Position numbers and translations under genes: made by a program. 64,000 nt of DNA from Bradyrhizobium barranii subsp. barranii (lineage in GTDB: Bacteria > Pseudomonadota > Alphaproteobacteria > Rhizobiales > Xanthobacteraceae): positions 992,001 through 1,056,000 of the forward strand of contig NZ_CP086136.1 of assembly GCF_017565645.3 (NCBI RefSeq), in the 5' to 3' direction. The notes beneath the pieces were generated by a model, which was not told the DNA's origin, did not search any database, and saw only the letters and a program-made list of their open reading frames with translations. Positions 27,498 to 35,861 of this stretch are shown in pieces (positions within the stretch are counted from its first letter, which is position 1; every line of letters begins with the position of its first letter).

Positions 27498-27921
27498 TCG
27501 CCTTCACTCTGGACCTTGAACTGGGTGTCATTCCGAATTCGGCCAACCAAGCGCGGATGCGCCGATCGGCATCGTTTTTTTGCGCGACAGCCGGATGCAC
27601 GCGGTGCATCTTGTCGCCGGTGGCGGTGTCGGTCGTGTAGTAGGAGCTGCCAAACGTCTTGAGCTCATCGCAGGCGGCGAGGTAGTCGGCATAGGCCTCA
27701 GCCAGTAGCTCGAGAGCCATGGCGTCGACCTCAGCAAGCACACCCATGCGGTCCAGCAGACCCGTCACATAGCCGAAAGTTTCGCGCGCCTTGGCGCTCA
27801 TGTGAGCCGGCGCAGAAGGTCGTGACCTAGCAGCCTTGGGCTCACGACCATTCAACGGCCGCCTACCAGGGTTGCCGGTAACCAGTTTCAAATGGGTCGG
27901 CTTCGGCTTCCTACCCCTCAA
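27454..27921 (-). CDS. terS: Phage terminase small subunit (P27 family)
   Basis: The protein has 155 residues. It begins RGRKPKPTHLKLVTGNPGRR and contains AMALELLAEAYADYLAACDE and KMHRVHPAVAQKNDADRRIR, typical of P27-type small terminases that bind the packaging site. The gene overlaps the large subunit (3') and the ClpP-like gene (4 nt, 5'). Confidence 0.9.
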   Translation of the reverse strand: MRGRKPKPTHLKLVTGNPGRRPLNGREPKAARSRPSAPAHMSAKARETFGYVTGLLDRMGVLAEVDAMALELLAEAYADYLAACDELKTFGSSYYTTDTATGDKMHRVHPAVAQKNDADRRIRAWLAEFGMTPSSRSRVKANGEEADDPTQKYFA

Positions 27922-28754
27922 GACACTTTTTTCCTTTCAATTTCGCGACTGTGCGTAGAACTCGTCCGCGCCGGAGGAGGAGCCGCGCCCTGTAGAGACC
28001 GACCAGTCCCCCCCATACCCTGGATTGCCTCCATAGCGCGGCATGCGTCGAGGTAGCTGTCTCGGAGCAGTCGACGTGGCACATGGATGCCCGACGCCGA
28101 CACGGAGCGCGCCAACGATGGCCACGCTGGATCGGGCAAGCTAGTCATGCGGTCGACGTGGTGAAGCAGTCCGATCTCGATCGCCACGACAAGATGGAGC
28201 GGATCCTCGGTAAGCATCTCTTGCCTGGACCAGTCTGGGTCTGCTCCCGCCCTCCACCGAAGCAGGTCAACTAGGTCCTCATCGCTCTTGGTCAGGCCAT
28301 TCAACACGTCGAGCAAAGCCGTAGCCGTGACCATGGGAGGCAAGGTGTCGCGCTCGCGCCTGGTCTGATGCAAGAGCAGACAAGCATCGGATGACGCGCA
28401 ACGCAGCGATGCAGCTAGTAGAACGTCGATCGCAGCGGATTCACATTTGCCGCGAACAAACGCCGATACCGGCAATGGCTGAGCTCTCAGCGCTGTATAA
28501 ATCCGATGGGCCTCGGCGACTTTACCGCCAGCACTCGTGATCCTCAGGTGAATGTGCTTGTAGCACCGAATCAGCAGCCGATCCCTGATCGATGCGAGGC
28601 TGAGTTCTGCTTGCTCGCCGATATCGCCAACCAAGTCTAGGACCAGCGTCTCAGGGGTGATCAACGCTTCGTCGCCGATCTGCTTGCGAACAGCCTTGCC
28701 GCTGGCCTGCAGAGCCGCAAGATCAATCGTGCCTTTGGCGATTTCTTCACTCAT
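27918..28754 (-). CDS. ClpP-like (S14/SDH) serine protease
   Basis: The protein has 278 residues from ATG 28754, which overlaps the HNH stop as ATGA. After a regulatory-looking N-terminus it shows RITSAGGKVAEAHRIYTALR and the nucleophile segment VRGKCESAAIDVLLAASLRC with Ser near residue 140, followed by LLHQTRRERD with the catalytic His. This is the Clp-protease/crotonase fold often used as prohead protease in phages. There is no head protein nearby to process. Could also be a non-proteolytic fold relative. Confidence 0.65.
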   Translation of the reverse strand: MSEEIAKGTIDLAALQASGKAVRKQIGDEALITPETLVLDLVGDIGEQAELSLASIRDRLLIRCYKHIHLRITSAGGKVAEAHRIYTALRAQPLPVSAFVRGKCESAAIDVLLAASLRCASSDACLLLHQTRRERDTLPPMVTATALLDVLNGLTKSDEDLVDLLRWRAGADPDWSRQEMLTEDPLHLVVAIEIGLLHHVDRMTSLPDPAWPSLARSVSASGIHVPRRLLRDSYLDACRAMEAIQGMGGTGRSLQGAAPPPARTSSTHSREIERKKVS

Positions 28755-29068
28755 TGAAGCGGCCACCCGTCGGCGCCAACGCCTTTAGCGAGAGGACGGC
28801 CGCGCTTCTCCGCCGCCTGCTTGGTGGCGTCGTGATGCGGCTTGCAAAGAGACTGGAACGGCCCGCTCCAAAACTTCACGGGATCGCCGCCATGCGGCTC
28901 CACGTGGTCTACGATCGTCGCAGGCTCGATGACTTCCGCGTCTAAGCAGAATTTGCAGAGCGGATGCACCTGCAACTGCTTCGCGCGGAGACGCTTCCAT
29001 CGCGCCAAGCCGTACCATGGCCTGTAGGCCTGTGCTTCATCGCTTCGATTGTCGGTTTTCGATCGCAT
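28751..29068 (-). CDS. HNH endonuclease
   Basis: The protein has 105 residues. A Cys pair (LCKFCLD), the active-site segment IVDHVEPHGGDP and a second zinc/His segment SLCKPHHDATK define the HNH nuclease fold. Phage HNH proteins of this size next to terminase genes are needed for cos-site cleavage during packaging. Its stop overlaps the start of the ClpP-like gene. Confidence 0.9.
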   Translation of the reverse strand: MRSKTDNRSDEAQAYRPWYGLARWKRLRAKQLQVHPLCKFCLDAEVIEPATIVDHVEPHGGDPVKFWSGPFQSLCKPHHDATKQAAEKRGRPLAKGVGADGWPLQ

Positions 29069-29147
29069 GATTCGAGAGATATCGGAGATCGAAACGACGC
29101 GCCTAAACGTTTACCGGGCGAAGTAGCGGCTTTTTCACGTGAAACGA

Positions 29148-29489
29148 TCAGGCCTTGATCTCCTTCGGATCGATGCCGGCCAGACGCATGACGCCGAGTC
29201 CGATCGCCCTAAGATCGCGAGCTTCTTCCTCCTCGTAGGTGATCAGACCCCTTGCTCGCAGCTCCGAAGCGAGCTCGGCGGTGTCGGGGATCGGTAGCTT
29301 TGCCGGATCCGGAGCGGCCGAACGCGCCTCAGCAGCCTCGTGATTGTGATAGTCGCTCTTGCAGTTGCTATCGCAAAAAAACGCGCCACGGCGCTTGTGG
29401 CTGATGTCTTTGCCGCATCCTGGAGCCTTGCAGGTGCGGGAGATCGGTTCCGCGGGAGAACCGATCGCTGGACGATCACCGCCGTCCAT
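29148..29489 (-). CDS. Small zinc-finger-like hypothetical protein
   Basis: The protein has 113 residues from ATG 29489 (GGAGG upstream on the minus strand). A zinc-ribbon-like pattern CKAPGCGKDISHKRRGAFFC followed by NCKSDYH gives four possible metal ligands. The C-terminus is charged. It sits between replication genes and HNH, coupled by a 14-nt overlap with the upstream gene. Confidence 0.55.
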   Translation of the reverse strand: MDGGDRPAIGSPAEPISRTCKAPGCGKDISHKRRGAFFCDSNCKSDYHNHEAAEARSAAPDPAKLPIPDTAELASELRARGLITYEEEEARDLRAIGLGVMRLAGIDPKEIKA

Positions 29490-29709
29490 TGTGGCCTCCC
29501 AACAGCCACTCGCGAAGCACCATCGCAGCAGCGTCCGCCTGCAGGTCGGTTTCGAACCGATAGGCCGAAAGCCACTTGTGAACCGCATTGGAGTAGCCCA
29601 CGGCGAAGCGCTTGGCCCCGTCCGGCTCGTTGAACGTCAGAACCTGGACGCGAGCGTTGAGCGTCCGCTCGGCGATCTGATGCGCAAGCAACAAGCGCTG
29701 TTCGCTCAT
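29476..29709 (-). CDS. Small hypothetical protein
   Basis: The protein has 77 residues: LLLAHQIAERTLNARVQVLT then SNAVHKWLSAYRFETDLQAD. Coupled on both sides (start overlaps the stop of 29706 by 4 nt). No family recognised. Confidence 0.5.
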   Translation of the reverse strand: MSEQRLLLAHQIAERTLNARVQVLTFNEPDGAKRFAVGYSNAVHKWLSAYRFETDLQADAAAMVLREWLLGGHNGRR

Positions 29710-30287
29710 GTGACCTCGCTAAGCACGTAGCTTTGACGACGCCGGCCGACCACGTCAAAATGGATAACCCGCAGAGCCGGCCGAGAGACGCGCCAACAGC
29801 GACCAATCTCGGCCGCGTAATCCGACAGCAACCGACTGCGGATGAATTCCGAGGGCACGGAAAGCACTAGCTCTGCGCCGCCGCGGTCTTCGAGCACATC
29901 GAGCCTCTTGAACCAGGATGCGGCGATACCTGCGCCATACCTGACCAACAGAAGTTTGCCGGGCGACCCAAGGTGATCCAGGTCGACGACGGCCGTCTTG
30001 ACTTGCACCGCCCCCAAGCTCGACGCCGCTTCATCGATCGCATCGAGCACGGATTTAATCGGCGGTAGGAAGCCGTTCGCTTCGATGAGCCGATCGCTTG
30101 CTCGCGCCAGCGTCGCCACGCTGGGTCGCCTTACTAAAACCAGTTCCAGGAGTTTTTCGGCATACGCGGCAAGGTTTTTTTTCGGAGCGTTCGGGAAGCA
30201 TTCGATCAGCGCCGTCAGCGCATCGAGGATCTCACCGCGTTCTGCCTGCAGGTCGGTATTGGATTTGATCACGCGGAGCGGCTTCAT
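29706..30287 (-). CDS. Replication-module protein with DnaA domain I-like C-terminus
   Basis: The protein has 193 residues. The C-terminal part (WFKRLDVLEDRGGAELVLSV then EFIRSRLLSDYAAEIGRCW) matches the pattern of DnaA N-terminal domain I in alphaproteobacteria, the helicase-loading and protein-interaction domain. The N-terminal 100 residues are helical (LTALIECFPNAPKKNLAAYA). It is coupled to the upstream initiator gene by a 4-nt overlap. Inference: it helps recruit the host replicative helicase to the element origin. Confidence 0.6.
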   Translation of the reverse strand: MKPLRVIKSNTDLQAERGEILDALTALIECFPNAPKKNLAAYAEKLLELVLVRRPSVATLARASDRLIEANGFLPPIKSVLDAIDEAASSLGAVQVKTAVVDLDHLGSPGKLLLVRYGAGIAASWFKRLDVLEDRGGAELVLSVPSEFIRSRLLSDYAAEIGRCWRVSRPALRVIHFDVVGRRRQSYVLSEVT

Positions 30288-31189
30288 CGCAGCGCCTCCA
30301 AAGCAGCTAAGGCACTTTCCACGCCTACCATTGCCGCAGCGGGCTTACGCTTCAGGCAGCCGCTGATGAAGGCGACGGGATCCTGCGCCTCCTCGCTCTG
30401 CGCTCGTTTTACGGCTTCGAATATCTCATCGTCGGCGTGCTCGCGTCGCCACTTGCCGACAACGCTGCGAGCATTGCGATCGGACACGCCAGCGGAGACC
30501 TGGAACTTCCTGCACTCGCCGAACAGCGCTCCCACGACGGTGGTTAGCTCTGCCGCTGTCGGAGTTTTCGCCTGTTCGGACTTCTGCCTTGGAAGTTCGA
30601 TAACGTTGCTGGGAGGGCTCGCGCGCGAAGTGCAGCTCTCTTCAGAGAGCTGAGAGTTATTATTATTATTTATTATTATACTTTGCGCCGGTTTTTGATC
30701 GGATGGTGTGCCGTCTTGCGTGCCAAGTTGCGCTTCATTTTGCGCATCAACTTGCGCGCCATCGCCACTCCCTTCAGAACTCGTCTTCTTCTGGAAAACA
30801 TCGTAATTATGGATAGTTACGATCGTCCCGTCACGAGTGGTCTGCGTGCCAATTAGCGGGCCATCTTGCGGTCCGTTTTGTGGGCCATTTTGCGTCGTCG
30901 TCTGCGTGCCGTTTGCGTGCCAACCGGAGATGCGGTCGAGAAAGCGCCGGACGGCCTGTTCGGACCATTGCCAGCGCTTCGCCAAGAACCTAACCGACAC
31001 CAGTAGTTGCCCACGCTGCAGGTCGACGAAGCCACGTGCAAGGCGCACTCGCTGCGGCCTCCAAGCCGCCCTGGCAATCATGTCGACGAACGCCTGGACC
31101 TCCGTAAACGGCTCCCGCGCGAGCCGGTCATCATCCAGAAGCCAGCGGGGGACGGCGACATAGCCGGCATACTTTTCCGGTCGTGTCAT
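30284..31189 (-). CDS. Phage replication initiator-like protein with embedded iterons
   Basis: The protein has 301 residues. The first 110 residues include TEVQAFVDMIARAAWRPQRV and LAKRWQWSEQAVRRFLDRIS, a winged-helix DNA-binding domain typical of phage replication initiators (O-like). The central part is built of tetrapeptide repeats of the type (A/T/P)Q-x-G/N (TQTTTQNGPQNGPQDG and AQVDAQNEAQLGTQDG). Those repeats are the protein image of 12-nt DNA repeats. The C-terminus (GKWRREHADDEIFEAVKRAQ) is helical. The IS1380 insertion lies just upstream of its start and could separate it from its promoter. Confidence 0.75.
   Translation of the reverse strand: MTRPEKYAGYVAVPRWLLDDDRLAREPFTEVQAFVDMIARAAWRPQRVRLARGFVDLQRGQLLVSVRFLAKRWQWSEQAVRRFLDRISGWHANGTQTTTQNGPQNGPQDGPLIGTQTTRDGTIVTIHNYDVFQKKTSSEGSGDGAQVDAQNEAQLGTQDGTPSDQKPAQSIIINNNNNSQLSEESCTSRASPPSNVIELPRQKSEQAKTPTAAELTTVVGALFGECRKFQVSAGVSDRNARSVVGKWRREHADDEIFEAVKRAQSEEAQDPVAFISGCLKRKPAAAMVGVESALAALEALR
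30656..30917. other. Candidate replication origin: iterons plus AT-rich tract
   Basis: Seen directly: an AT-only run of about 25 bp (TTATTATTATTATTTATTA and following, 30656-30680) beside two clusters of 12-nt direct repeats. Cluster A has TTGCG at 30716, 30728, 30740 and 30752. Cluster B has TGCG-like units at 30843, 30855, 30867, 30879, 30891, 30903 and 30915, all 12 nt apart. The layout (AT-rich tract next to iterons within the initiator gene) is that of lambda-type origins. Origin function is inference. Confidence 0.65.
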
Positions 31190-31289
31190 GGCCGCACCGC
31201 CTTCCTCGCCAACGCGGCCGCGTAGGCGGCCGCCATGGCGGTTCCGGATTGCGCCTCCGGTGACTGGCTGCTAAATTCCGTGGTGCTAG

Positions 31290-32906
31290 CCCGTCCTATT
31301 CGTGAGAGTGCGGCTTTTGGGCCCGATTGATGCGGCCGCACATCTTGTCTGACGAGGCGCACAGGATTGCCTTCGGCTTTTCGCCGCCTGACGACCGGTA
31401 CTTTGCAACGCGCTTGAGGGATGGGTTGGGCGAACGGGGGCGGACGCCCCGCCGGTCAAGGACCGAGCGGCAGCAGCGCGCCGGGCAAGCCGCAGATCAG
31501 GTCGGCTTCGGGACATGCCGCGGCAAACGCAAGGCGAATGCGGCTCGTGGTCTCGACGACACGGGCGGCGATTTTCAAGAGCCGAAGACGCAGCGTCGCG
31601 AACTCGGCAGCGGCCAATTCCCGGGCTTTGGGAATGGCGTCGCGCACGGTCAGCATCAGCCAATAAGCGGCCGTATGGAGCACGAGACGGACCTGGTTGG
31701 CGAGCGCCGAACGGCAGCTGGTGCGATCGGAGGCGAGCTGCGTCTTATGCAGCTTGATCAGATTCTCGGCTTGGCCGCGCGCGCAATACAGGCTGTCGTA
31801 GATCCACTCGGCCGAGCCGACATCGAGGCTGGTGACGACGAAGCGGATGTCGAGGCCGAGCATCGTCGCCTCAATACGGGCGACAGTGCGCCGTTCGCGA
31901 TCCCAGGACTTTGCCTTGTGGCGCGTCTCGGTATAGCCACGCAGAACCGGCAGGTTCTCGATGGCGCGTCGCGTGCGGATGTCGTCGGCGACCTCGTCGA
32001 CTTTTCTGGCGAGAGGCTTGGTGCCGGACAGACCGAAGATGTAGTCGATGCCGTTGGTCTCGCACCACGCCATGGCCTCCGGCCGGGCATAGTGCCCGTC
32101 GCCACGGAACGTAATTTGCGTGTTGTGCCATCGCGTCCGGATATGCCGTACCAGGCGGCGCAGATGGGCACGCACCTCGACGCCGCCCGGCGTCTTGCCG
32201 GGCCGCAGCACGACGGCCACGGGCCGGCTCTTCTCCGTGTCGTAGACGTGGATCGGCAGGAAGCAGCGTTCGTCATAATGAGCGTTGAACAGCGAGAGCT
32301 GCTGATGGCCGTGGACGACGTCGCAGGTATCATCGATGTCGAGCGTGACGGATGCCGGCTCGTGGGGGTAGCTATCCATCCATGCGTCGACCAAAATGTA
32401 GGTCAGCCGGATCACGTCGCGCAGGCGCGGAGCATTCTCCAGCCGCGACAGCGTCGGCTGGGAACACAAATCCCGGCCCGTGTCCGGCAGCCGTCCGCAG
32501 GCCAGTTTGAATGCCGGATCGGACCTCAGATGATCGAGGTCGTCGGCGTCCTCGTAGCCGCAGCAGATCGCGAACATGCGAGCGCGGAGCATATCGACCA
32601 GGCTGTGCACGACCCGCGTCGGATCGCGCCGATCCGGGAACACCCGGGCCAGATTGTTGGCCAAACCGAGACGCCGCTCGGCCATCGCCAGAAGCATCAC
32701 GCCCCCGTTCGAGGTTAGGCGCCCACCATCGAAGGCAGCTGTGACTTTCTTGGCGTGAACGGCTGGAAACGAGAAGGGCGGAATCGTATCGTCGGTCATG
32801 GCGGGCGTGGCGTTCGCGGTTGGAGGTGATGGGGTTGGCTTCGCAACCGAATCCTACGCCGCATCAGCGCTTTACCCCTCAGGCGCACTCTTACGAATAA
32901 GACGGG
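31290..32906 (-). mobile_element. IS1380-family insertion sequence, complete
   Basis: The element is 1,617 bp with terminal inverted repeats beginning CCCGTC(C/T)TATTCGT(G/A)AGAG at both ends and a 4-bp target duplication CTAG (31286-31289 and 32907-32910). It carries one full-length transposase gene. It lies between the replication initiator and the tRNA-Thr att end of element 2. Joining the flanks leaves a frame (…NQKS-STTEFSSQSPEAQSG…) open across the junction whose TGA overlaps the initiator start, so it may have split a small gene. Confidence 0.9.
31456..32799 (-). CDS. IS1380-family transposase
   Basis: The protein has 447 residues, the family's usual length. It contains the DDE transposase segments TLDIDDTCDVVHGHQQLSLF (first Asp), ITFRGDGHYARPEAMAWCET (second Asp) and YCARGQAENLIKLHKTQLAS with the catalytic Glu. 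The open frame is intact, so the copy may be active. Confidence 0.93.
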   Translation of the reverse strand: MTDDTIPPFSFPAVHAKKVTAAFDGGRLTSNGGVMLLAMAERRLGLANNLARVFPDRRDPTRVVHSLVDMLRARMFAICCGYEDADDLDHLRSDPAFKLACGRLPDTGRDLCSQPTLSRLENAPRLRDVIRLTYILVDAWMDSYPHEPASVTLDIDDTCDVVHGHQQLSLFNAHYDERCFLPIHVYDTEKSRPVAVVLRPGKTPGGVEVRAHLRRLVRHIRTRWHNTQITFRGDGHYARPEAMAWCETNGIDYIFGLSGTKPLARKVDEVADDIRTRRAIENLPVLRGYTETRHKAKSWDRERRTVARIEATMLGLDIRFVVTSLDVGSAEWIYDSLYCARGQAENLIKLHKTQLASDRTSCRSALANQVRLVLHTAAYWLMLTVRDAIPKARELAAAEFATLRLRLLKIAARVVETTSRIRLAFAAACPEADLICGLPGALLPLGP

Positions 32907-33096
32907 CTAGACTTTTGATTGCGATCTGGGCTGCCATTCGCCGTGGCGGCCCTTCGCTTTTCTGAAGAACAGCTATCGAACAAACTCCCCGAGTTTTCCC
33001 CCACGATTCGACGCAGGTTCGATCTCCGTTCACCGCCCAGCAGCGGGGGAACGGGGAGTGCTCGTTTCGAGAAGTGCTGTTTTTCAAGGGGTTTGG

Positions 33097-33141
33097 TGGT
33101 GCTGCCAGACAGGATTGAACTGTCGACCTCTCCATTACCAA
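33097..33141. repeat. Attachment-site copy within tRNA-Thr (right end of element 2)
   Basis: These 45 bp are identical to 15056-15100. This is the copy in the intact tRNA gene, so element 2 spans about 15056-33097. The crossover lies within the shared anticodon-loop-to-CCA segment. Confidence 0.85.
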
Positions 33142-33171
33142 TGGAGTGCTCTACCACTGAGCTACGGCAGC
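33097..33171 (-). tRNA. tRNA-Thr (anticodon GGT)
   Basis: Read on the minus strand: acceptor GCTGCCG, D arm GCTCAGTGGTAGAGC, anticodon arm CTCCA-TTGGTAA-TGGAG with GGT, T arm GACAG-TTCAATC-CTGTC, acceptor TGGCAGC, then A and encoded CCA. 75 nt with CCA. Its 3' part (33097-33141) is repeated exactly at 15056-15100, so it is the attachment site of element 2. Confidence 0.96.
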
Positions 33172-33488
33172 ATGTGCTGGGATAAGAATCGGCCGCCAAG
33201 GGGGCCTACCAAGCGGGCCGATATCTGCCACAAGCCCCCCTCCTGTGCAAGCTTGCTAGCTCCGCCAAAACGAGAAAATCGGGTCGATATCGGGGCCAAA
33301 ATGCCCGTTTTCAGGTGAAAGTATCGACTTCCCGCCGATTTCGGTTCCGATATCCCCGGCCAACTGGCCAGTTGGCCGCGGCATGGCATTCGGCACATTT
33401 TGGATTTCGCACGAACAGTTCGCGAGGGGCCTCTTGAGCTGCCGCATTCTCCGGGCATGTTATCGCGGATCGCTGGTATGGACCGCTG
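33172..33488. other. Intergenic region at the element/core junction
   Basis: It holds the tRNA-Thr promoter region (minus strand) and the upstream region of the 33489 gene. I see no gene and no clear terminator. Confidence 0.4.
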
Positions 33489-33692
33489 ATGGCTGACGAG
33501 AACGACAAGAGCACGAGACAGGCGAGGGGGGCGCGGGACGACCGGCTGAAATCGGCGCTGCGCGAAAACCTGAAGCGACGGAAAGTGCAGGCGCGCGAAC
33601 GCGCCGCAATCACCGACCCCTCGCAGAACGACGATGCTTCCCTAGATGAGGGGACCCGCCGGCAAGACCGGCGATTGAAGACTGGCGATTAG
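33489..33692 (+). CDS. Small charged hypothetical protein (core genome)
   Basis: The protein has 67 residues, very basic and acidic in alternation (STRQARGARDDRLKSALREN, then KRRKVQARERAAITDP). I recall similar short proteins beside this locus in Bradyrhizobium. No function known. The stop lies 14 nt before the next start. Confidence 0.6.
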   Translation: MADENDKSTRQARGARDDRLKSALRENLKRRKVQARERAAITDPSQNDDASLDEGTRRQDRRLKTGD

Positions 33693-33706
33693 AATTTTTG
33701 GAGTGC

Positions 33707-35426
33707 ATGGACGTGGCAACGGGGCAGGACGAGCAGCAACGAAACGATGGTGACGCGCAGATGTCGCGGTTCACGCGCCCTGAGCAGACCTTTCCGGCGC
33801 TGACATCGGCCGAGATCGAGCGCATGCGGAATTTCGGCGAGGTCCGCACTTACGCTGACGGCGAATTCCTGTTCGAGACCGGCAAGCCCGGACCGGGCAT
33901 GTTCGTCGTGCTGAAGGGCCACGTCGCCATCACCCAGCGCGACGGGCTCGGCAATGTCACCCCGCTGATCGACCAGGGGCCGGGGCAATTTCTGGCCGAG
34001 CTCAGCCAGCTCTCGGGCCGGCCGGCACTGGTCGACGGCCGCGCCGAAGGCGAGGTCGAGACACTGCTGCTGCCGCCGCCCCGCCTGCGCGCGCTGCTGG
34101 TCGCCGAGGCCGAGCTCGGCGAGCGCATCATGCGCGCGCTGATCCTGCGCCGGGTCAATCTGCTTCAGGCCGGCGTCGGCGGTGTGGTGCTGATCGGTCC
34201 CTCGTATTCGGCCGGCGTGGTGCGCTTGCAGGGCTTCCTCACCCGCAACGGCCAGCCGCATCATCTGCTCGATCCCGAGCGTGACCGCGACGCCGCCGAG
34301 GTGATCGCGCGCTATTCGCCGAAGCCGGAAGACTGGCCGCTGGTCGTCGCGGCGAGCGGTGAGGTGCTGCGCAACCCCAGCGAAACCGAGGTTGCGCGCG
34401 CGATCGGCATGATCGGCGGCCCCCGCAACGACCGCATCTACGATGTCGCGATCGTCGGCTGCGGACCCGCCGGGCTGGCAACCGCGGTGTATGCAGCCTC
34501 CGAAGGGCTCTCGGTTGCCGTGCTCGACACCCGCGCCTTCGGCGGCCAGGCCGGTGCCAGCGCGCGCATCGAAAACTATCTGGGCTTTCCGACCGGCATT
34601 TCCGGCCAGGCCCTGACCGCGCGCGCGTTCAACCAGGCGCAGAAGTTCGGCGCCGACATCATGATCCCCGTCACGGTGAAGTCGCTCGACTGCACGCGCA
34701 AGGACGGTGCTTTTGCGGTGACGCTCGACGGCAGCGATCCCTTGCGCTCGCGGGCAGTCGTGGTTGCGAGCGGCGCGCGTTATCGCCGCCCCGAGATCGA
34801 GAACCTCGACAAGTTCGAGGGCCGCGGCGTCTGGTATTGGGCCTCTCCGGTCGAGGCGCGGCTCTGCGCCGGCGAGGAGGTGGCCCTGGTCGGTGCCGGC
34901 AATTCGGCGGGGCAGGCGGCCGTGTTCCTGTCGGGACACGCCAAGAAGGTGCTGATGATCATCCGCGGCGGCGGCCTGGGCGCCAGCATGTCGCGCTATC
35001 TCATCGAGCGCATCGAAGCGACACCCAACATCGAATTGATGTTCAACACCGAGATCACCGCGCTCGAGGGCGACGAAGCCTCGCTGCTGCGGCGCATCCG
35101 CTGGAAGAGCCGGCTGTCGAGCGATGAAGACTCTGCCGACATCAAGAATCTCTTTTTGTTCGTCGGTGCCGATCCCGCCACCAACTGGCTCGACGGCTGT
35201 GGCGTCACGCTCGATCGCGGCGGCTTCGTCGTGACGGGCGCGCAGTCCGAGCTGAACCAGGGCAAGCTGGTGGCCCCACTGGAGACCTCGGTGCCCGGCG
35301 TCTACGCGGTCGGCGACGTCCGCTCCGGCTCGGTCAAGCGCGTCGGCGGCGCCATCGGCGAAGGCGCGCAGGTCGTGGCCTCCCCTGCACGGCTATCTCG
35401 GCGACGCCGCAAAACCGGCGCTTTAG
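33707..35426 (+). CDS. FAD-dependent thioredoxin reductase with N-terminal cyclic-nucleotide-binding domain; apparent C-terminal frameshift
   Basis: The product has about 570 residues. Residues 20-140 form a CNMP-binding domain (YADGEFLFETGKPGPGMFVV, then PGQFLAELSQLSGRPALVDG). Residues about 245-560 form a thioredoxin reductase: VAIVGCGPAGLATAVYAASE (FAD), SARIENYLGFPTGISG, VALVGAGNSAGQAAVFLSGH (NADPH) and VYAVGDVRSGSVKRVGGAIG. The usual CxxC is not seen at its normal place (region before ENYLGFP), so it may not reduce thioredoxin. At 35382-35385 a run of four C reads as one base too many: deleting one restores SLHGYLGDAAKPAL and the stop at 35424-35426. As written, the frame runs on to 35923 through the next gene. 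Confidence 0.8.
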
Positions 35427-35552
35427 TCAAGGACAAGACAAGCAGACGGCAGACGGAATCTCACTTGCCATCTTGCCGTGTCCCACGGACTATCGCCCCG
35501 TCGCGAGGCCAATCGCGCGTGGAAGAACAAAAGATTCACAAGGGAGGACTAA

Positions 35553-35861
35553 ATGGCCGAACTCGTCGTGCTCTACAAGACGCCCAAAGACGCCGCCGCC
35601 TTCGACAAGCATTATGCCGAGACCCACATTCCGCTCGCGAAGAAACTTCCCGGCCTGAAGAAATACGCCGTCAGCACGGGCGCAGTCGGCTCGCCCGCCG
35701 GACCATCGGGCGTCCACCTCGTCGCCATTCTCAGCTTCGACAGCGTGGGCGACATCCAGAAGGCCTTCGGCAGCGAAGCTGGCAAGGCGGCCGCGGGCGA
35801 CGTGCCGAAATTCGCCAGCGGCGGCGCCGATCTGCTGATCTTCGACACCAAGGAAGTCTGA
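35553..35861 (+). CDS. EthD-family small protein
   Basis: The protein has 102 residues. VVLYKTPKDAAAFDKHYAET, HIPLAKKLPGLKKYAVSTG and the final GGADLLIFDT are the ferredoxin-like EthD family layout. EthD proteins support degradation or redox steps in a poorly understood way. AGGAGG lies 6 nt before the ATG. It follows the reductase gene by 126 nt and may be co-transcribed. Confidence 0.85.
   Translation: MAELVVLYKTPKDAAAFDKHYAETHIPLAKKLPGLKKYAVSTGAVGSPAGPSGVHLVAILSFDSVGDIQKAFGSEAGKAAAGDVPKFASGGADLLIFDTKEV

Noticed and set aside
30656..30917. Short regular repeats considered as a CRISPR-like array
   Set aside because: Units are only 12 nt, without spacers, and fall in frame inside a conserved replication gene; an origin explains them better.
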